DNA of 64,000 bases, from assembly GCF_030816935.1 (NCBI RefSeq), contig NZ_JAUSYO010000001.1, positions 3,410,001 through 3,474,000 of the forward strand. The letters run 5' to 3'. This DNA comes from Arthrobacter sp. B3I9. Its GTDB lineage: Bacteria; Actinomycetota; Actinomycetes; Actinomycetales; Micrococcaceae. Below are positions 45,188-54,090 of the stretch, piece by piece. The position numbers and the translations under genes were made by a program. The notes beneath the pieces are model-generated. The model had not been told where the DNA came from, ran no database searches, and saw only the letters and a program-made list of their open reading frames with translations. Position 1 is the stretch's first letter. Every line of letters starts with the position of its first letter.

Positions 45188-45904
45188 CTACTGTTCAGCC
45201 GCGCCGGCGAGGATTTCCCCTGCTACCTTATGCAGTGGCTGACCCTCGCCCCGGGAAGCGGACAGCATGACGGTCAGTGCTTCACGCGGCGTGAGGTTCA
45301 TCCGCTCGATGAGAACGCCCTGGGCCCTGGAAATCATGTCGCGGTTGGCCAAAGCTTCGACGACTCGGGAGCTGAGCCTTTGGGTAGCTTCCCTGTCCCG
45401 GGCGTTGCCGAGCATGACGGCGGCGGGAACAGCGAGCCGCTCGATCAGGAACACCGAATGGTCATCGAAGGCTCCGGGGACCGGGGAGTAGACCTTGAGA
45501 GCTCCGATGCGCCGTCCCTCGGTCGTGAGAGGGGCGCTGAGAACGGACCGCAGAGGAAGATCCGCAACGGCCGCCGTCCATTCGGACCAGCGCGTCTCGT
45601 CTCTGGTGTCCTGGATGATGATTGCGCGCTGCTCTGCCCAGGCGCTCAGGCACGGTCCCTGCCCGAGTTCGTATTGCAGTTTGTCCGCCTGGAGCACTAC
45701 GGGATCGGTTGCCCCGGCGCTTTCCCTCCGGCCGCGGCCGTTGATGATCGACGCGCCGGCCCCTGCTGTACCGGGCACGGAGTCTTTGAGTATGTACGCC
45801 AGGGACTGCACGGCTTTGGAGGCGCTCTCCTGGGTCAGGAAACCCCCGGCCATCAGCCCGGTCAGCGCAGCGAACTCATCTGCTAGTGGAAGGGAATTCT
45901 CCAT
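45188..45904 (-). CDS. GAF-ANTAR RNA-binding antiterminator
   Basis: 238 residues. The GAF domain is at about 25-165 (AGASIINGRGRRESAG, LGQGPCLSAWAEQRAIIIQD, LSAPLTTEGRRIGALKVYS). The ANTAR domain is at about 175-235 (LANRDMISRAQGVLIERMN, EALTVMLSASRGEGQPLHKV). ANTAR domains bind dual-hexaloop RNA hairpins to prevent termination. ATG 45904 is preceded by AGAGGTGA, so a longer frame up to 46039 is not needed. It is a paralogue of the gene just upstream. Confidence 0.88.
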   Translation of the reverse strand: MENSLPLADEFAALTGLMAGGFLTQESASKAVQSLAYILKDSVPGTAGAGASIINGRGRRESAGATDPVVLQADKLQYELGQGPCLSAWAEQRAIIIQDTRDETRWSEWTAAVADLPLRSVLSAPLTTEGRRIGALKVYSPVPGAFDDHSVFLIERLAVPAAVMLGNARDREATQRLSSRVVEALANRDMISRAQGVLIERMNLTPREALTVMLSASRGEGQPLHKVAGEILAGAAEQ

Positions 45905-46031
45905 GGCTTTTGTCACCTCTGTAATGCCCAGGACGACCCGGGCGGCTGCGGAACCATTGTGATTCCAAGTGTGCTCCCTACTGGGAGAGCTAGGACGAGT
46001 CGAAGTGGGAGCTGTCCGTCTACTGGCCCCG

Positions 46032-46784
46032 CTATTCATCGAAATGGGTGCGAAGTTCAGGAGCTTGCGGTGAGACGGCGGCGATCACTCCCATTGCCAC
46101 GTCGTGTAGTTTGACGTTGCGGGAACTGGAAGCTCTCCTCAGGACGGTGATTGCGGCTTCCTGACTGCACCGGTTCTGAGCCATGATCACCCCGGCAGCA
46201 ACATCGATGGCTGTCCGGTTCTTCATTGCCGCCTCCATGTTGTCCTTCGCTTCCTGCAGCCGGGTCAGGCGCAGCTCCAACCGGAGGGTCTTGGCTGAGT
46301 GTTCGCCGAACAGCTCAGCGCGGGCGATGTCCTCTCCCGTTATGCCGTGCGGCCGCGAGGAGTAGATGTTTAACGCAGCCGTCGATTCTCCCTCCAACGG
46401 CAACGGGACGCCCAGGATTGACTGGACGCCCTGTTTGGCGACGGCTCGGATGTATTCCGGCCAGCGGTGTTCGCGGGACACGTCCGGGACGTAGATGGTG
46501 ATACCGGTTCGCATGGCTGTTAAGCAAGGCCCGTCGCCGAAGGCGTATTGGAGTTCATCCATCACCCGTGCACGGGCATCGCTGCAAGCTACCGTGACAG
46601 GTTTTTTCCTCCGCACCACGGTGACATTGCAGTGAACCGTCGAACCGGGTGGAGAAAGGAGGGACGCGGAGAAGACGGCCAGTTCCTGGAAGAACTCCTC
46701 AGCATCGGCAGCCTCCAGGACCATGTCCTGGAGCTGGGAAGCAATTTCGCCTTGCAGTCCCGTGAGGATACGTAGAGCCTCCAT
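46032..46784 (-). CDS. GAF-ANTAR RNA-binding antiterminator
   Basis: 250 residues. The GAF domain is at about 20-165 (FGDGPCLTAMRTGITIYVPD, LGVPLPLEGESTAALNIYS) and the ANTAR domain at about 175-240 (MKNRTAIDVAAGVIMAQNRC, EAAITVLRRASSSRNVKLHD). AAGGAGA lies just before ATG 46784. It is the first of a minus-strand run with the second GAF-ANTAR gene (127 bases) and the 105-residue gene. The signals read by the GAF domains are unknown. Confidence 0.88.
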   Translation of the reverse strand: MEALRILTGLQGEIASQLQDMVLEAADAEEFFQELAVFSASLLSPPGSTVHCNVTVVRRKKPVTVACSDARARVMDELQYAFGDGPCLTAMRTGITIYVPDVSREHRWPEYIRAVAKQGVQSILGVPLPLEGESTAALNIYSSRPHGITGEDIARAELFGEHSAKTLRLELRLTRLQEAKDNMEAAMKNRTAIDVAAGVIMAQNRCSQEAAITVLRRASSSRNVKLHDVAMGVIAAVSPQAPELRTHFDE

Positions 46785-47174
46785 GGCGTCTCCTTAAGAA
46801 GTTATCTTCAACCGCTGAAAACTGCGGCGTGAAGACGCCCACTTCAGAACGTTTCCCTCTAAGCGTACGACAACAATCAGCGCCCGGCAGAAGAACAACA
46901 CCTCTAATATTGGCCCCCAGAGAGGTGGGAATCAGCTATGGCGGACGCGCTCGTCGCGGACCCGCCGGGTGCAGCCTTCCGGCCGCGTGAAAATTGCTGT
47001 CGGCCGGAGTGCGGCCGAGAGCCCTGTAAATTGTCGCAGATCCCGACGACGACGCCGGGCCCCGACGAAGCGGGCGCGCGTCCCCCAACTAACTCGCAGC
47101 AGGTGTCGTTTTCAGGGTTGGAAACGGCACCAAGTGCGACCTACTTGGGAAGGGGCACACGGGGGTTAAGCAAA
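46785..47174. other. gap between GAF-ANTAR operon and cspA
   Basis: 390 bases holding the likely promoter of the GAF-ANTAR operon (minus strand). A 97-codon plus-strand frame (46938-47231) is Pro/Arg-rich and runs into the csp terminator, so I do not call it. Confidence 0.4.
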
Positions 47175-47204
47175 AGCAGGGCCCGTCCGGAGACGGGCCC
47201 TGCT
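47175..47204 (-). terminator. cspA terminator
   Basis: 13-bp stem AGCAGGGCCCGTC/GACGGGCCCTGCT with a 4-base loop; on the minus strand it is followed by TTTGCTT. It lies 31 bases past the csp stop. Confidence 0.88.
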
Positions 47205-47235
47205 CGAAACCTAACGGTCCCGGATCTCTAGGAAA

Positions 47236-47439
47236 TTAGAGAGCCTGGATGTTGGTAGCCTGGGGACCCTTGGGGCCCTGCTCGGTTTCGAAGGAGACCT
47301 TCTGGTTCTCTTCGAGGGAGCGGAAGCCGGAGGAGTTGATCGCGGAGTAGTGCGCGAAAACGTCCTGCGAGGAGTCATCGGGGGAAATGAAGCCGAAGCC
47401 CTTTTCAGCGTTAAACCATTTGACGGTACCAGTAGCCAT
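47236..47439 (-). CDS. cspA: cold-shock protein, CspA family
   Basis: 67 residues, the normal length for a single cold-shock domain, opening [23 protein letters not shown]-1 is KGFGFI and RNP-2 is DVFAHYSAI. It binds single-stranded RNA or DNA as an RNA chaperone. A long 5' leader (about 160 bases) and its own terminator make it a single-gene unit. Confidence 0.96.
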   Translation of the reverse strand: MATGTVKWFNAEKGFGFISPDDSSQDVFAHYSAINSSGFRSLEENQKVSFETEQGPKGPQATNIQAL

Positions 47440-47610
47440 TATTTTTGTCCTTCGTGAAGGTGGAGGAAAAGTCCCGACTTTCGGGTCCTCCGGTGTAGGT
47501 GCTCAAAACCGCTGCTTCAGAAGAACACGGGCTTTCGACCGTGCGTACTGCCTGAACTACGAACTGCATAAACACAACAACAGGATCAACACTACAACAG
47601 ATCCGGGCCG
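47440..47610 (-). promoter_or_regulatory. cspA 5' leader
   Basis: Minus-strand leader, AT-richer than its flanks, with GAAGGACAAAAATA before the ATG. GGAGGACCCGA/TCGGGAC...TCCTCC can fold as a hairpin close to the start, as in temperature-controlled csp leaders. The promoter is probably near 47560-47610 (minus strand TTGATC ... TATGCA, poor spacing). Confidence 0.5.
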
Positions 47611-47614
47611 CCGA

Positions 47615-48802
47615 TTACCAAATGTCCTTGCGGCCGCCCGACGCCGCCGAGACCATAGACCGGACAGGCGGGTTTTCCACGGGGACGTCGGGGCGGATCC
47701 GGCGCTCCACCGCTCGGCCTGCAGCTATCGAGAGACGATGCGCGGGCTGTTCCACGTAGCGGAAGAACAACTCGGCAATTCCCAACGACGCCGCCACGGA
47801 GACCGCCAGCGCCATAGGCAGCGACACCGATCGCAGCAAGGTGATGCCGGCAAGAAGGATCGGCAAATGCACCAGGTAGAGGCTGAAGGACACGCGTCCC
47901 AGCCACTGGACGACCGCGCTGTCCCCGAACCTCTTGGCCGAGCCACAGCACACAAACAGCACAACGATCAGCGTCGCGCCCACCGTCACAAAGGCCTCGA
48001 CGCTGTCGACCGGCTGCTCGCGGCTGAGCCATTCCGCGTTGGCCAGGAGGAGGCCCGCTACGGCCACCAACACCCAGGCCACGCGCGGCCAGGACCGCGT
48101 CAGCTCACGGATCCGTTCACGTTCGACGCCGAGGACGGCCCCGATGGCGAAGATCGGGAGAAAGGACAGCGCCTCCAGGTTGCACACCGCTCCCACCACG
48201 ATCAGCAGAAATGCCGCACAGATCTTCGCCTGCCAGAAGCGTCTTCCCCGGAGGGCGAAGAACACGTAGGCCGGGAGCAGGAGGGAAAACATCACTTCCC
48301 ATTTGAGCGACCACAGCGGGGTGTTGATGGTGCTCGCGTTCAGCAGGAGCAGGGCATCTTTGAAGACCTGGCCGACGCTCGGGTCAATGACGTAGATGTC
48401 CGCCCATGCACTCTGCAGCGGCGATGCGGACCGCGGAATGATGCCAATCAACGCGACCGCCACCAGCAAGGATGCCCATGCCGGCAAGTACAGGCGGAGC
48501 AGACGCTTGACGTAGTAGGACGCCCAGCTGCGGGTCACCCCTGGCCGGGAGAACGGCAGGACCAGGACGAAGCCGGAGAGCACAAAAAAGAGGTGGACCG
48601 CCGGAGTGCCATTCCACAGGACGTGCAGCGGACTGAAGATGGCCCACGTCGCCGCAGCGCTGAGCCCCACTGACCGGTCGCTGAAGACACTCCCGATTCC
48701 CGGGAGCGTGGAGAGTACATGGCAGGCGACAACCACGAGGGCAGCGATCCCTCTGAGGCCATCCAGCTGCGTGACTCGTGTTTGCCCAGACCCGCTCCGC
48801 AT
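47615..48802 (-). CDS. acyltransferase family 3 membrane protein
   Basis: 395 residues, OafA/YrhL-like, with about ten helices that O-acylate cell-surface glycans. The family start is VTQLDGLRGIAALVVVACHV with His about 28. VHLFFVLSGFVL and TPLWSLKWEVMFSLLLP match the next conserved parts. No SGNH domain is fused. The ATG at 48802 has no clear ribosome site; translation may be leaderless or coupled to the protease gene ending 28 bases upstream. Acceptor unknown. Confidence 0.88.
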   Translation of the reverse strand: MRSGSGQTRVTQLDGLRGIAALVVVACHVLSTLPGIGSVFSDRSVGLSAAATWAIFSPLHVLWNGTPAVHLFFVLSGFVLVLPFSRPGVTRSWASYYVKRLLRLYLPAWASLLVAVALIGIIPRSASPLQSAWADIYVIDPSVGQVFKDALLLLNASTINTPLWSLKWEVMFSLLLPAYVFFALRGRRFWQAKICAAFLLIVVGAVCNLEALSFLPIFAIGAVLGVERERIRELTRSWPRVAWVLVAVAGLLLANAEWLSREQPVDSVEAFVTVGATLIVVLFVCCGSAKRFGDSAVVQWLGRVSFSLYLVHLPILLAGITLLRSVSLPMALAVSVAASLGIAELFFRYVEQPAHRLSIAAGRAVERRIRPDVPVENPPVRSMVSAASGGRKDIW

Positions 48803-48830
48803 TCACCCAATGTTACCAGTCCGTGACCTT

Positions 48831-50075
48831 TTACTGCCTCACGGCATTGTTGGCGTTTACGCGGCCATGCGCCCAGGCGGTACCGGTGCCGGAGATTTCG
48901 TCGGCGGTTGATTCAAGGTCGGCACGGACGGATTTGTTGGTGGCGTCTGCATGGGCACTCCAGGCGAGCGCAGCAACGCCGGCCACGACTGGTGAAGCCA
49001 TTGAGGTCCCGCTTTCCACGTCATAACCCTGGGACCGCCGGCCATCCGCACCGAGTTGGAAGGGATGGTTGGGGAAAGTCGAGTAGATGTTGACGCCCGG
49101 CGCTGCCACATCCACCCACTTGCCGTAGGTGGAGAAGGGCGCCTTGGCGTCAGCGTTGTCGGTTGCGGCGACGGCAATAACGTTGGAATATGCGCCCGGG
49201 TAGACCTTGGCCTGGGTGCCGGCGTTGCCGGCGGCGGCAACAATCACTACACCGTGCTTCCACGCGTTGTTAACGGCGGTTTCGAGGGTGCGGGACGGAA
49301 CACCCAGCCCGAGGCTCATGTTGATGACCTGGGCACCGTTGCTGACGGCCCAGTCGATACCCTCGGCGATGCGGGACGTCGAGCCGGTCCCGTCGTCGTT
49401 GAGCACTTTGGCGTCGAGGATGGTGCAAGCCGGGCACACGCCGGCCACACCGAGCGTATTGTCGGCCGTGGCGGCAACGATCCCGGCGACATGCGTTCCG
49501 TGGCCGTACAGATCTTCAGCGGTTGGCGAATCACTGAAGTTGGCACGTGCCACTACCTTTGGTGAGATGTCCGGGTTGTCGCTCGCCACGCCAGTATCGA
49601 CAATGGCAACCTTTGTGCCGTTGCCGGTGGTGACGTCCCACGCTTCGACGGCGTCGACGTCGGCATCTGCTTTGCCACCCTCGACGGTGAGGGTGCCGCC
49701 CGTAGACGTAAATGATTGGCCATCGTTCTGCAGCGCGTACTGGCCGGGGAAATACTGGTCCGCGGTGGCGACGGTGGCCAGCTCGTCTGACTCCGCATAT
49801 TCGACGGCCGGGTTCCGGCTGAGGGCTTCGATGAGTTGCTGCTCTTTACCTGCCGGTACCTGGACGAGTTGGGCGCCCGTGCTACCGATACCGGCACCTC
49901 CCTTGAGGCCGTACGACTGAAGAGCAGTGCCCGCCGCGCCGCTGTCGCGGAACTTGACCAGGACATGCCCCGTCATCTGTGACCGCGGGGCTGCTGCGTT
50001 GCCCGGTTCCGCCAGGGTCATTCCGCCCAGCGCCATCATTGCCGCTGTGAAACCCGCCATAACCATTCTTTTCAT
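48831..50075 (-). CDS. secreted subtilisin-like serine protease (S8)
   Basis: 414 residues. The signal peptide is at about 1-28 (MVMAGFTAAMMALGGMTLA). An I9-like propeptide covers about 35-100 (HVLVKFRDSGAAGTALQSYG), and the peptidase domain about 105-414. Catalytic residues are Asp about 160 (KVAIVDTGV), His about 195 (GHGTHVAG), Asn about 284 (AAGNAG) and Ser about 358 (GTSMASPVVAG). CPAC (214-217) may form a disulfide. ATG 50075 gives the only good signal peptide; longer frames up to 50333 read into DNA without such features. A close paralogue lies at the right end of the window in the same direction. Confidence 0.92.
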   Translation of the reverse strand: MKRMVMAGFTAAMMALGGMTLAEPGNAAAPRSQMTGHVLVKFRDSGAAGTALQSYGLKGGAGIGSTGAQLVQVPAGKEQQLIEALSRNPAVEYAESDELATVATADQYFPGQYALQNDGQSFTSTGGTLTVEGGKADADVDAVEAWDVTTGNGTKVAIVDTGVASDNPDISPKVVARANFSDSPTAEDLYGHGTHVAGIVAATADNTLGVAGVCPACTILDAKVLNDDGTGSTSRIAEGIDWAVSNGAQVINMSLGLGVPSRTLETAVNNAWKHGVVIVAAAGNAGTQAKVYPGAYSNVIAVAATDNADAKAPFSTYGKWVDVAAPGVNIYSTFPNHPFQLGADGRRSQGYDVESGTSMASPVVAGVAALAWSAHADATNKSVRADLESTADEISGTGTAWAHGRVNANNAVRQ

Positions 50076-50226
50076 GCGGTTATTGTGCTTTTGCTTGCCC
50101 CGGCTGGGTAGTGTCCGCAGGCCGTTGCTGCTGGACCTTCGGGGGTGTAAGGCACGACGGCGTCGCGAACCATGAGCGGGCGGCTCTCCTTTGAAGTGGC
50201 GGCTCAGACGGGGCCCGCGCCGATAC

Positions 50227-50907
50227 TCAAAGCGACGCTCCTCCGCAGATGACGTAGTTCTGGCCGGTGATGGACTTCCCGTGCGGTCCCAGCAGGAAGG
50301 CAGCCAGGGCAGCCACGTCATCGGGATCCACAAGGGCGCCCAGCGGCGGCATCCGCACCGGGGTGGCCGCCCGGCCCGGATCGTTCAGCATCGGCGTATC
50401 GGTGGGGCCCGGGGACAGCACGTTGACCGTGATCCCCCGCGGCGCGAGTTCCTGCGCCCACGTCCGGCCGAGGCCCATCAATGCGGCCTTGGTGGCGGCG
50501 TAGTGGCTTTTGCCCGGCGATCCCGTGGAGGTGCGGCTGCCCAGCAACAGCACCCTGCCGCCGTCGGGCATGGACGGGACCAGGGCGTTGGCCAGGGCGC
50601 TGGCCGCCGCCACGTGGACGGCGAACATGCCGGAAAGGGCGGACGGATCCAGGTCCCCCAGCGCCGCCGTCCGCTGGAACCCGGCCGCGTGCACCAATGC
50701 CGTAGCCGGCCGCAGCCCGGCCACGGCCTCAGCCAAGGATTCCGGCTCGGCAAGGTCCGCCTGCAGCCACTCGAACTTGCCGTCGAGCGACGTCGTGCTC
50801 CGGCTCAGTCCGGTCACGGCCCACCCGTCCGCCAGCAGTCGGCGGGTGATGGCCAGGCCGATTCCCGAGCTGCACCCGGTTACTACCGCGTGCTGCTCAG
50901 CCGGCAT
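50227..50907 (-). CDS. SDR-family oxidoreductase
   Basis: 226 residues. The nucleotide motif is TGCSSGIGLAIT, followed by VHAAGF in place of NNAG, and the catalytic Ser (LGSRTSTG) and Tyr-x-x-x-Lys (YAATKAAL). It ends SITGQNYVICGGASL, as classical SDRs do. Its start overlaps the end of the sialidase-like gene by 11 bases, so it is last in that operon. It probably oxidises or reduces an intermediate of the locus. Confidence 0.87.
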   Translation of the reverse strand: MPAEQHAVVTGCSSGIGLAITRRLLADGWAVTGLSRSTTSLDGKFEWLQADLAEPESLAEAVAGLRPATALVHAAGFQRTAALGDLDPSALSGMFAVHVAAASALANALVPSMPDGGRVLLLGSRTSTGSPGKSHYAATKAALMGLGRTWAQELAPRGITVNVLSPGPTDTPMLNDPGRAATPVRMPPLGALVDPDDVAALAAFLLGPHGKSITGQNYVICGGASL

Positions 50908-52165
50908 GCGCGCGGCTCGCTTCGGCTTCTCCCGGTGTTTCGGTGCCGTCGTAGGCCCACTGCGGGTCCACCCGGACGAACTTGATGGCCTGCCGGAAGT
51001 ACGTGTAGGCGATGTTCAGGGAACCATCCGGCCCCTGGTGGATGGACGGGTAGGAGTATTCGCGGTTGAGCCCGTCGCGGGAGTTGTTGGACAGGCAGTA
51101 CCCGTCCCCCACGTCCAGGTTCCGGCGGATGGGCCACGAACGCCCGGAGTCCTCCGAGATCGCCAGAGTCATCGGAGACCGCGGCGTCCCCCAGAAAGCG
51201 CGGCGCGCGTCGCCGTCCGACAAGACAGCCGCGCCGGGAACCGGCTCGGCGAGCTGGCCCTGTTCCTCGGCCAGGCCGTCGTCGTCGATCTCGTCATAGA
51301 GGGAAAGGCGGCGCTCGGTGTGCTCCTCCGCCCGGCTGTGGTTGTACACCAGCGCCAGCCGGCCGTCGGCGAGCGCCGTGAACTGGATGGAGGAGTTGTT
51401 GTTCGGCAGTTCGGTGGGAACGGGCTCGCTCCAGGTGGAGCCGTCGTCCGTGGAGCGGGATTCGTAGATCGAGTCCGCCCAGCGGCTGCGGAACAGGGCC
51501 AGCAGGGAGCCGTCGGCCACGGGCTGGATGTTCATGTGGACACAGCCCAGGCTGCCGGGCAGCACGTGTTCGCTCCAGGTGGCGCCGGCGTCGTCGGAGA
51601 TCATCACCGCGCTGTCGTCGCTGTTGCCCACCCATTTCTCCCCCGGCGTCGTGATGCAGCGGAAGATGGGGACGATCAGGCGGCCGGACGGCAGCACCAC
51701 CGGCAGTTGGCGGACGAACACGCCGCCCGTGTCGTTCGCCGGGAACAGCGTTTCCACCGGTCCCCAGGTGCGGCCGCTGTCCGTGGATATACGACGGCGG
51801 ACCTCGGCCGTGTCCTGGTTGCCCGCCTTCTGCGCGGTGTAGAGCAGCCATAGGGACGTGTCGGGGGCAGCGAACAGGATGGGGTTCTGCTCCGAGCGGG
51901 TGGGGTCGTCCGAAAGCTGCGCCGGCTCGGACCATTGGCTGCTGCCGGGCTCCAGGGTGGAGAACCAGATGGAGATGTCCGGCACGCCTTCCTGGGTGCC
52001 GCCGAACCAGACACAGCCCAGCCGGCCATCCGGCAGGGTAAGCAGGTTGGCCGCGTGGCTCTGCACGGTGGGCGCCGGCAGGTAGGCGAAATCGGCGCCG
52101 TCCGCGCGCTTCACGGCTCCGTCCGGCGTGATGGTGCTGTAGGCGTCGCTGAGCGTGTTGTGCAT
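50897..52165 (-). CDS. BNR-repeat sialidase-like protein
   Basis: 422 residues with no signal peptide. Four Asp-box motifs (S-x-D-x-G-x-T-W) are visible: STDSGRTWG, SDDAGATWSE, STDDGSTWSE and SEDSGRSWP. Together with FRCITTPG and VFVRQLPVVLPSGRL these fit the six-bladed sialidase/exo-glycosidase fold. FGGTQEG (about 55-61) recalls proteins annotated as exo-alpha-sialidase or rhamnosidase-like. It is cytoplasmic as read, so the substrate would have to be imported first, matching the ABC importer. Actual substrate unknown. Confidence 0.8.
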   Translation of the reverse strand: MHNTLSDAYSTITPDGAVKRADGADFAYLPAPTVQSHAANLLTLPDGRLGCVWFGGTQEGVPDISIWFSTLEPGSSQWSEPAQLSDDPTRSEQNPILFAAPDTSLWLLYTAQKAGNQDTAEVRRRISTDSGRTWGPVETLFPANDTGGVFVRQLPVVLPSGRLIVPIFRCITTPGEKWVGNSDDSAVMISDDAGATWSEHVLPGSLGCVHMNIQPVADGSLLALFRSRWADSIYESRSTDDGSTWSEPVPTELPNNNSSIQFTALADGRLALVYNHSRAEEHTERRLSLYDEIDDDGLAEEQGQLAEPVPGAAVLSDGDARRAFWGTPRSPMTLAISEDSGRSWPIRRNLDVGDGYCLSNNSRDGLNREYSYPSIHQGPDGSLNIAYTYFRQAIKFVRVDPQWAYDGTETPGEAEASRAHAG

Positions 52166-52170
52166 GAGGT

Positions 52171-52962
52171 TCAGTCCTCCTTGGTTCCGGCAGCGGAGGT
52201 GGCGGCGTCGAGGTGGGACTTGGCGATCTGTTCCAGGTGCGTCAGGTCCGAGGCGACGGTGGTGAACGTGTAGCCCTGCTGCAGCCGTTGCGCGGCGACG
52301 GTGCCCGCCGGCGTATGGATGCCGGCAGCGATGCCCGCGGAGGCGGCTGCCTCGGCGATGGTTTCCAGTGCGGCGTTGAACTCGGCGTCAACGGCGGGGT
52401 CCCCGGGGAACGCACCGCCCACCGCGATGGCCAGGTCCGACGGTCCGACATAAATGCCGTCGAGGCCCGGGGTGGCACAGATTTCCTTGACGTTGGCCAG
52501 GCCCTCAGGCGTCTCGATCATGGCGAACACCAGGGTGGCGGTGTTGGCGTCGGCAGGCTTCGGCCCGATCCGCAGTGCCGAGCGCATGGGCCCGTACGAG
52601 CGGCGGCCCATCGGCGGGTACTTCCCGGCGGCAACTGCGGCTGCGGCATCCTCGGCGTTGTTGATCAGCGGGACGATGACGCCCACGGCACCGGCGTCGA
52701 GCGCCTTGCCGATCGCGGTGAAGTCGTTGGCCTCCACCCGGACCATGCCGACGGCGGTGTGCCCGGCGTCGATGGCCATCAGCCCGTTGAGCACGCCCGA
52801 GTAGCCGAGCAGCCCGTGCTGCGCGTCGAGGGCCACGTAGTCGTAGCCGAGCCGGCCGATGCGTTCGGTGGCCACGGGCGCGTCCAGCACTGCCCAGTAA
52901 CCCACGGCCTGTTCCCGGGCGCGGATTCTGCGGGCGAATTCAGTGGCCAGTTCGGATGTCAT
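52171..52962 (-). CDS. HpcH/HpaI-type class II aldolase
   Basis: 263 residues, TIM-barrel metal aldolase. Metal ligands fit Glu in MIETPEGL and Asp in VGPSDLAI, and the substrate Arg lies in MGRRSYGPMR. The family cleaves 2-keto-3-deoxy acids or related hydroxy-keto acids to pyruvate and an aldehyde. It ends 6 bases before the sialidase-like gene and follows the aldo/keto reductase on the same strand, so it is part of the operon. Confidence 0.9.
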   Translation of the reverse strand: MTSELATEFARRIRAREQAVGYWAVLDAPVATERIGRLGYDYVALDAQHGLLGYSGVLNGLMAIDAGHTAVGMVRVEANDFTAIGKALDAGAVGVIVPLINNAEDAAAAVAAGKYPPMGRRSYGPMRSALRIGPKPADANTATLVFAMIETPEGLANVKEICATPGLDGIYVGPSDLAIAVGGAFPGDPAVDAEFNAALETIAEAAASAGIAAGIHTPAGTVAAQRLQQGYTFTTVASDLTHLEQIAKSHLDAATSAAGTKED

Positions 52963-53033
52963 GGAGATCTTCTACCTTCGGTTTTGGTGTTCGATGGACG
53001 GCGTGGGGTGCGGGGTTCTAAGAGAAGAGGGCG

Positions 53034-54023
53034 TCAGCGGTTGTAGGCGGGCATCGGGCCCCGCAGCGAGCTGCCGACGGCGTCGCAGGCTTCCACGACG
53101 TCGGCGGGCAGCGGACCGTTGGCCACGGCGGCGATGTTGGCGCGGAGCTGTTCCACCTTGGACCCGCCCAGCAGCATGGAGCCCACGCCGTCGCGGTAGG
53201 CCAGCCAGCGCAGCGACAGCTCGGCCAAGGTGATGCCTGCTCCTGAAGCGATCCGGGACAGCTCCTCGATCGCGTCGAACAGCTGCCGGTCCCAGTAGCG
53301 CTGGGTGTACATTGCGGCGAGCTTCGAGTCGCCGTAGCGGCCCTCGGTGGGCTTGGCGTCGAAGCTGTGCTTGCCCGTGAGGAGCCCGCCGCCCAGCGGG
53401 TTGTAGACCATGGTGTGCACATTGTGCGTGGCGGCGAATTCGAGGTATTCCTCCTCCAGCCGGCGCGCCACCAGGTTGTAGAGCTGCTGCGCAACGACAG
53501 GCTGCGGCGCCCCTACCTCACGTGCCACGTGGATGACGTCGGCGATCTGCCAGGCGGCGAAGTTGGAGACGCCCAGGGCGCCGATCTTCCCCTCGGCCAC
53601 CAGCTCGGCCACCGTGGAAAGAGTGGAGTGCAGCGGCGTGGCCCGGTCCGGCTGGTGCAAGTAGAACAGGTCGATGCTGTCCACCCCAAGCCGGCGCAGG
53701 CTCCCCTCCACGCTGGAACGCAGCCCGGCCGGAGACAACGGCGAGTTGGAACCGTGGTCCGCGTGCGGCATGCCCGCCTTGGAGGCGAGAATCACGTCGT
53801 CGCGCCGTTCCTTCAACAGGCGCGAGAGCATCTCCTCGGTGGTGCCGCCCACGTAGGCGTTGGCGGTGTCGATGGTGGTGATGCCGGCGTCGAGCGCTTC
53901 CTGCACCATCCGCCCGGCGGTGGCCTCGTCGACGGTGTCGCCGAACGTCATGGTTCCCAGGACCAGCCGGGAAATCGGAAGTTTCAGGCCGTCCACCTGG
54001 GTGCCTTCGGGCTGCTTGTTCAT
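53034..54023 (-). CDS. aldo/keto reductase
   Basis: 329 residues, NADPH-dependent barrel enzyme. Catalytic residues: Asp/Tyr in IDTANAYVGGT, Lys in ILASKAG, His in FYLHQPD. The order and length fit the AKR11/YdhF-YajO-like group. It lies between the ABC ATPase dppF-like gene and the aldolase gene in the same direction. It probably acts on an aldehyde released in the pathway. Confidence 0.9.
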   Translation of the reverse strand: MNKQPEGTQVDGLKLPISRLVLGTMTFGDTVDEATAGRMVQEALDAGITTIDTANAYVGGTTEEMLSRLLKERRDDVILASKAGMPHADHGSNSPLSPAGLRSSVEGSLRRLGVDSIDLFYLHQPDRATPLHSTLSTVAELVAEGKIGALGVSNFAAWQIADVIHVAREVGAPQPVVAQQLYNLVARRLEEEYLEFAATHNVHTMVYNPLGGGLLTGKHSFDAKPTEGRYGDSKLAAMYTQRYWDRQLFDAIEELSRIASGAGITLAELSLRWLAYRDGVGSMLLGGSKVEQLRANIAAVANGPLPADVVEACDAVGSSLRGPMPAYNR

Positions 54024-54090
54024 GCGTTGGTTCCTCGTGGTTGCGTAGTCGTCGGTGGGAGTCGGTGGGAAGGGTGCTGGGAAAGGGGGC

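Noticed and set aside
46938..47231. 97-codon plus-strand frame before cspA
   Set aside because: Runs through the csp terminator; Pro/Arg-rich and without support.
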